Of a stretch of DNA of 5,950 nucleotides, positions 5,001-5,950 are shown one piece after another. The stretch comes from Chloroflexota bacterium (lineage in GTDB: Bacteria; Chloroflexota; Limnocylindria; Limnocylindrales; CSP1-4), in assembly GCA_017881985.1 (NCBI GenBank), contig JADGQH010000205.1, positions 1-5,950 of the forward strand. The letters run 5' to 3'. Position 1 is the stretch's first letter. Each line of letters opens with the position of its first letter. Position numbers and translations under genes: made by a program. The notes beneath the pieces were generated by a model, which did not search any database, was not told the origin of the DNA, and saw nothing but the letters and a program-made list of their open reading frames with translations.

Positions 5001-5950
5001 CTATTCCCCTGGCGATGTGTCCGCGGCGGATGCACCCACCGCGAACGTGTGATCCGGCGACCAGGCGAGGTGGACCGCCTCGCCGGGCCGATGAAGCGAT
5101 CCGTGGATCGTTCGCTCGACGTTCTGCTCGTAGACGGAGATGCGGCTGCCGTTCCGCGTCTCGATGACGTACTGGGTGCTCACGCCCAGGTAGGACGCAT
5201 CGAGGACGGTCCCGCTCAACACGTTCAGGCCGCTCGGCGGCACGGCGTCCGCCCCGAAGAGGCGGATCTTCTCGGGCCGGACGCCGACCTCGACGTCGGC
5301 GGACCCGTTGACGGCCGCTTCCGGGACGCGGACGACGGCCTCGTCGGCAAGGCGCACGCTCGCATATGGCGCGCCCTTCTCGAGCACGGTCCCGGATAGC
5401 AGGTTCGAGACGCCGAGGAAGCCGGCGACGAACCGGGTCTGGGGCCGCTCGTAGAGCGTCTCCGGGTCCGCCAGCTGCTCGTAGTGACCCCGATTCATGA
5501 CCGCGATGCGATCCGACATCGTCATCGCCTCTTCCTGGTCGTGGGTCACGTAGATGAAGGTGATCCCGACCTCCTGCTGGATGCGCTTGAGCTCCAGCTG
5601 CATCTGCTTGCGCAGCTTGAGGTCGAGCGCGCCGAGCGGTTCGTCGAGAAGGAGGACCGCGGGCCGGTTGATGAGGGCGCGGGCAAGCGCGACCCGCTGG
5701 GCCTGGCCGCCCGAGATCTGGGTGGGCTTGCGCTTCTCGAACCCCGGCAGCTCGACCAGGGCCAGCATCTCGGTGACGCGACTGCGCACCTCGGCGTCCT
5801 TCAGGCCGCCCTTTCGACGCAGGCCGAAGGCCACGTTCTCGAAGATCGTCAAGTGCGGGAAGAGGGCGTAGTTCTGGAAGACGGTGTTGACGTTTCGCCG
5901 GTACGGCGGGAGCCACGTGACGTCCTGGCCCTGCAGCTCGATGAGCCCGG
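5001..5950 (-). CDS. potA: Polyamine ABC transporter ATP-binding protein, PotA type (5' end beyond window)
   Basis: The frame is open to the right edge, so 315 C-terminal residues are visible; the Walker A segment lies outside. It is the cytoplasmic ATPase that powers PotB/PotC. Seen in order (visible numbering): the Q-loop in TVFQNYALFPHLT with Gln25, the signature ISGGQ at 78-82 (Ile instead of the usual Leu), Walker B VLLLDEP at 98-104 with Asp102 and catalytic Glu103, the D-loop GALD at 106-109, and the switch His136 in YVTHDQEEA. The C-terminal part, from about residue 170, matches the regulatory TOBE domain of the PotA/MalK type, with GVRPEKIRLF typical of it. A TTG at 5852-5850 could be mistaken for the start, but the codons upstream of it encode the conserved Q-loop region, so it is internal (Leu). 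It ends 43 nt before potD and is probably the first gene of the operon; its promoter is outside the window. Confidence 0.95.
   Translation of the reverse strand, partial: GLIELQGQDVTWLPPYRRNVNTVFQNYALFPHLTIFENVAFGLRRKGGLKDAEVRSRVTEMLALVELPGFEKRKPTQISGGQAQRVALARALINRPAVLLLDEPLGALDLKLRKQMQLELKRIQQEVGITFIYVTHDQEEAMTMSDRIAVMNRGHYEQLADPETLYERPQTRFVAGFLGVSNLLSGTVLEKGAPYASVRLADEAVVRVPEAAVNGSADVEVGVRPEKIRLFGADAVPPSGLNVLSGTVLDASYLGVSTQYVIETRNGSRISVYEQNVERTIHGSLHRPGEAVHLAWSPDHTFAVGASAADTSPGE

Noticed and set aside
4958..5035. 26-codon N-terminal extension of potD, starting at 5035
   Set aside because: It would overlap the potA 3' end and place an Arg/Ala-rich tail before the signal peptide. The internal ATG at 4957 has a consensus AGGAGG at ideal spacing.
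5850..5852. TTG as a possible start of a 283-residue ATPase
   Set aside because: The codons upstream, to the window edge, encode the conserved Q-loop and preceding segment of the ATPase, so this codon is internal.

Overview
The window is a compact, very GC-rich bacterial segment with almost no non-coding DNA. Five genes on the minus strand run from right to left: a polyamine-type ABC importer in the order ATPase (potA, 5' end outside the window), substrate-binding lipoprotein (potD), permease 1 (potB), permease 2 (potC), followed by a class III PLP-dependent aminotransferase. A sixth gene, the 3' part of an inositol-monophosphatase-family phosphatase (HisN-like), lies on the plus strand at the left edge and converges on the aminotransferase with a 25-nt gap. 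No RNA genes, insertion sequences, CRISPR arrays or phage genes were seen.

Organism (inference): the high GC at third codon positions, a Tat-type lipoprotein signal followed by a Ser/Ala/Pro/Val-rich linker, and the permease sequence style suggest an uncultured Chloroflexota (Limnocylindria/Ellin6529-like) or possibly an actinobacterium. The window holds no taxonomic marker, so this remains tentative.

Layout: 1-468 HisN-like phosphatase (+, partial); 494-1816 aminotransferase (-); 1817-1877 gap with a good ribosome binding site and a 17-bp imperfect tandem repeat; 1878-2723 potC (-); 2727-3602 potB (-, TTG start, 3 nt from potC); 3603-3685 gap with a 7-bp stem-loop; 3686-4957 potD (-); 4958-5000 gap with a strong ribosome binding site and a second 7-bp stem-loop; 5001-5950 potA (-, partial).

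How the genes work together: the binding lipoprotein would capture a polyamine or related cationic amine outside the membrane, PotB/PotC form the channel, and PotA drives import by ATP hydrolysis. The aminotransferase at the end of the same transcription unit would deaminate the imported compound or its breakdown product (for example putrescine or 4-aminobutyrate). This is a plausible uptake-and-catabolism operon. The most unusual structural point is that potD, the component usually needed in excess, is bracketed by two stem-loops of the same geometry (7-bp stem, 4-nt loop), which could separate or stabilise its part of the mRNA. I saw no evidence of a wholly new system; most of the window is a recognisable transport operon.
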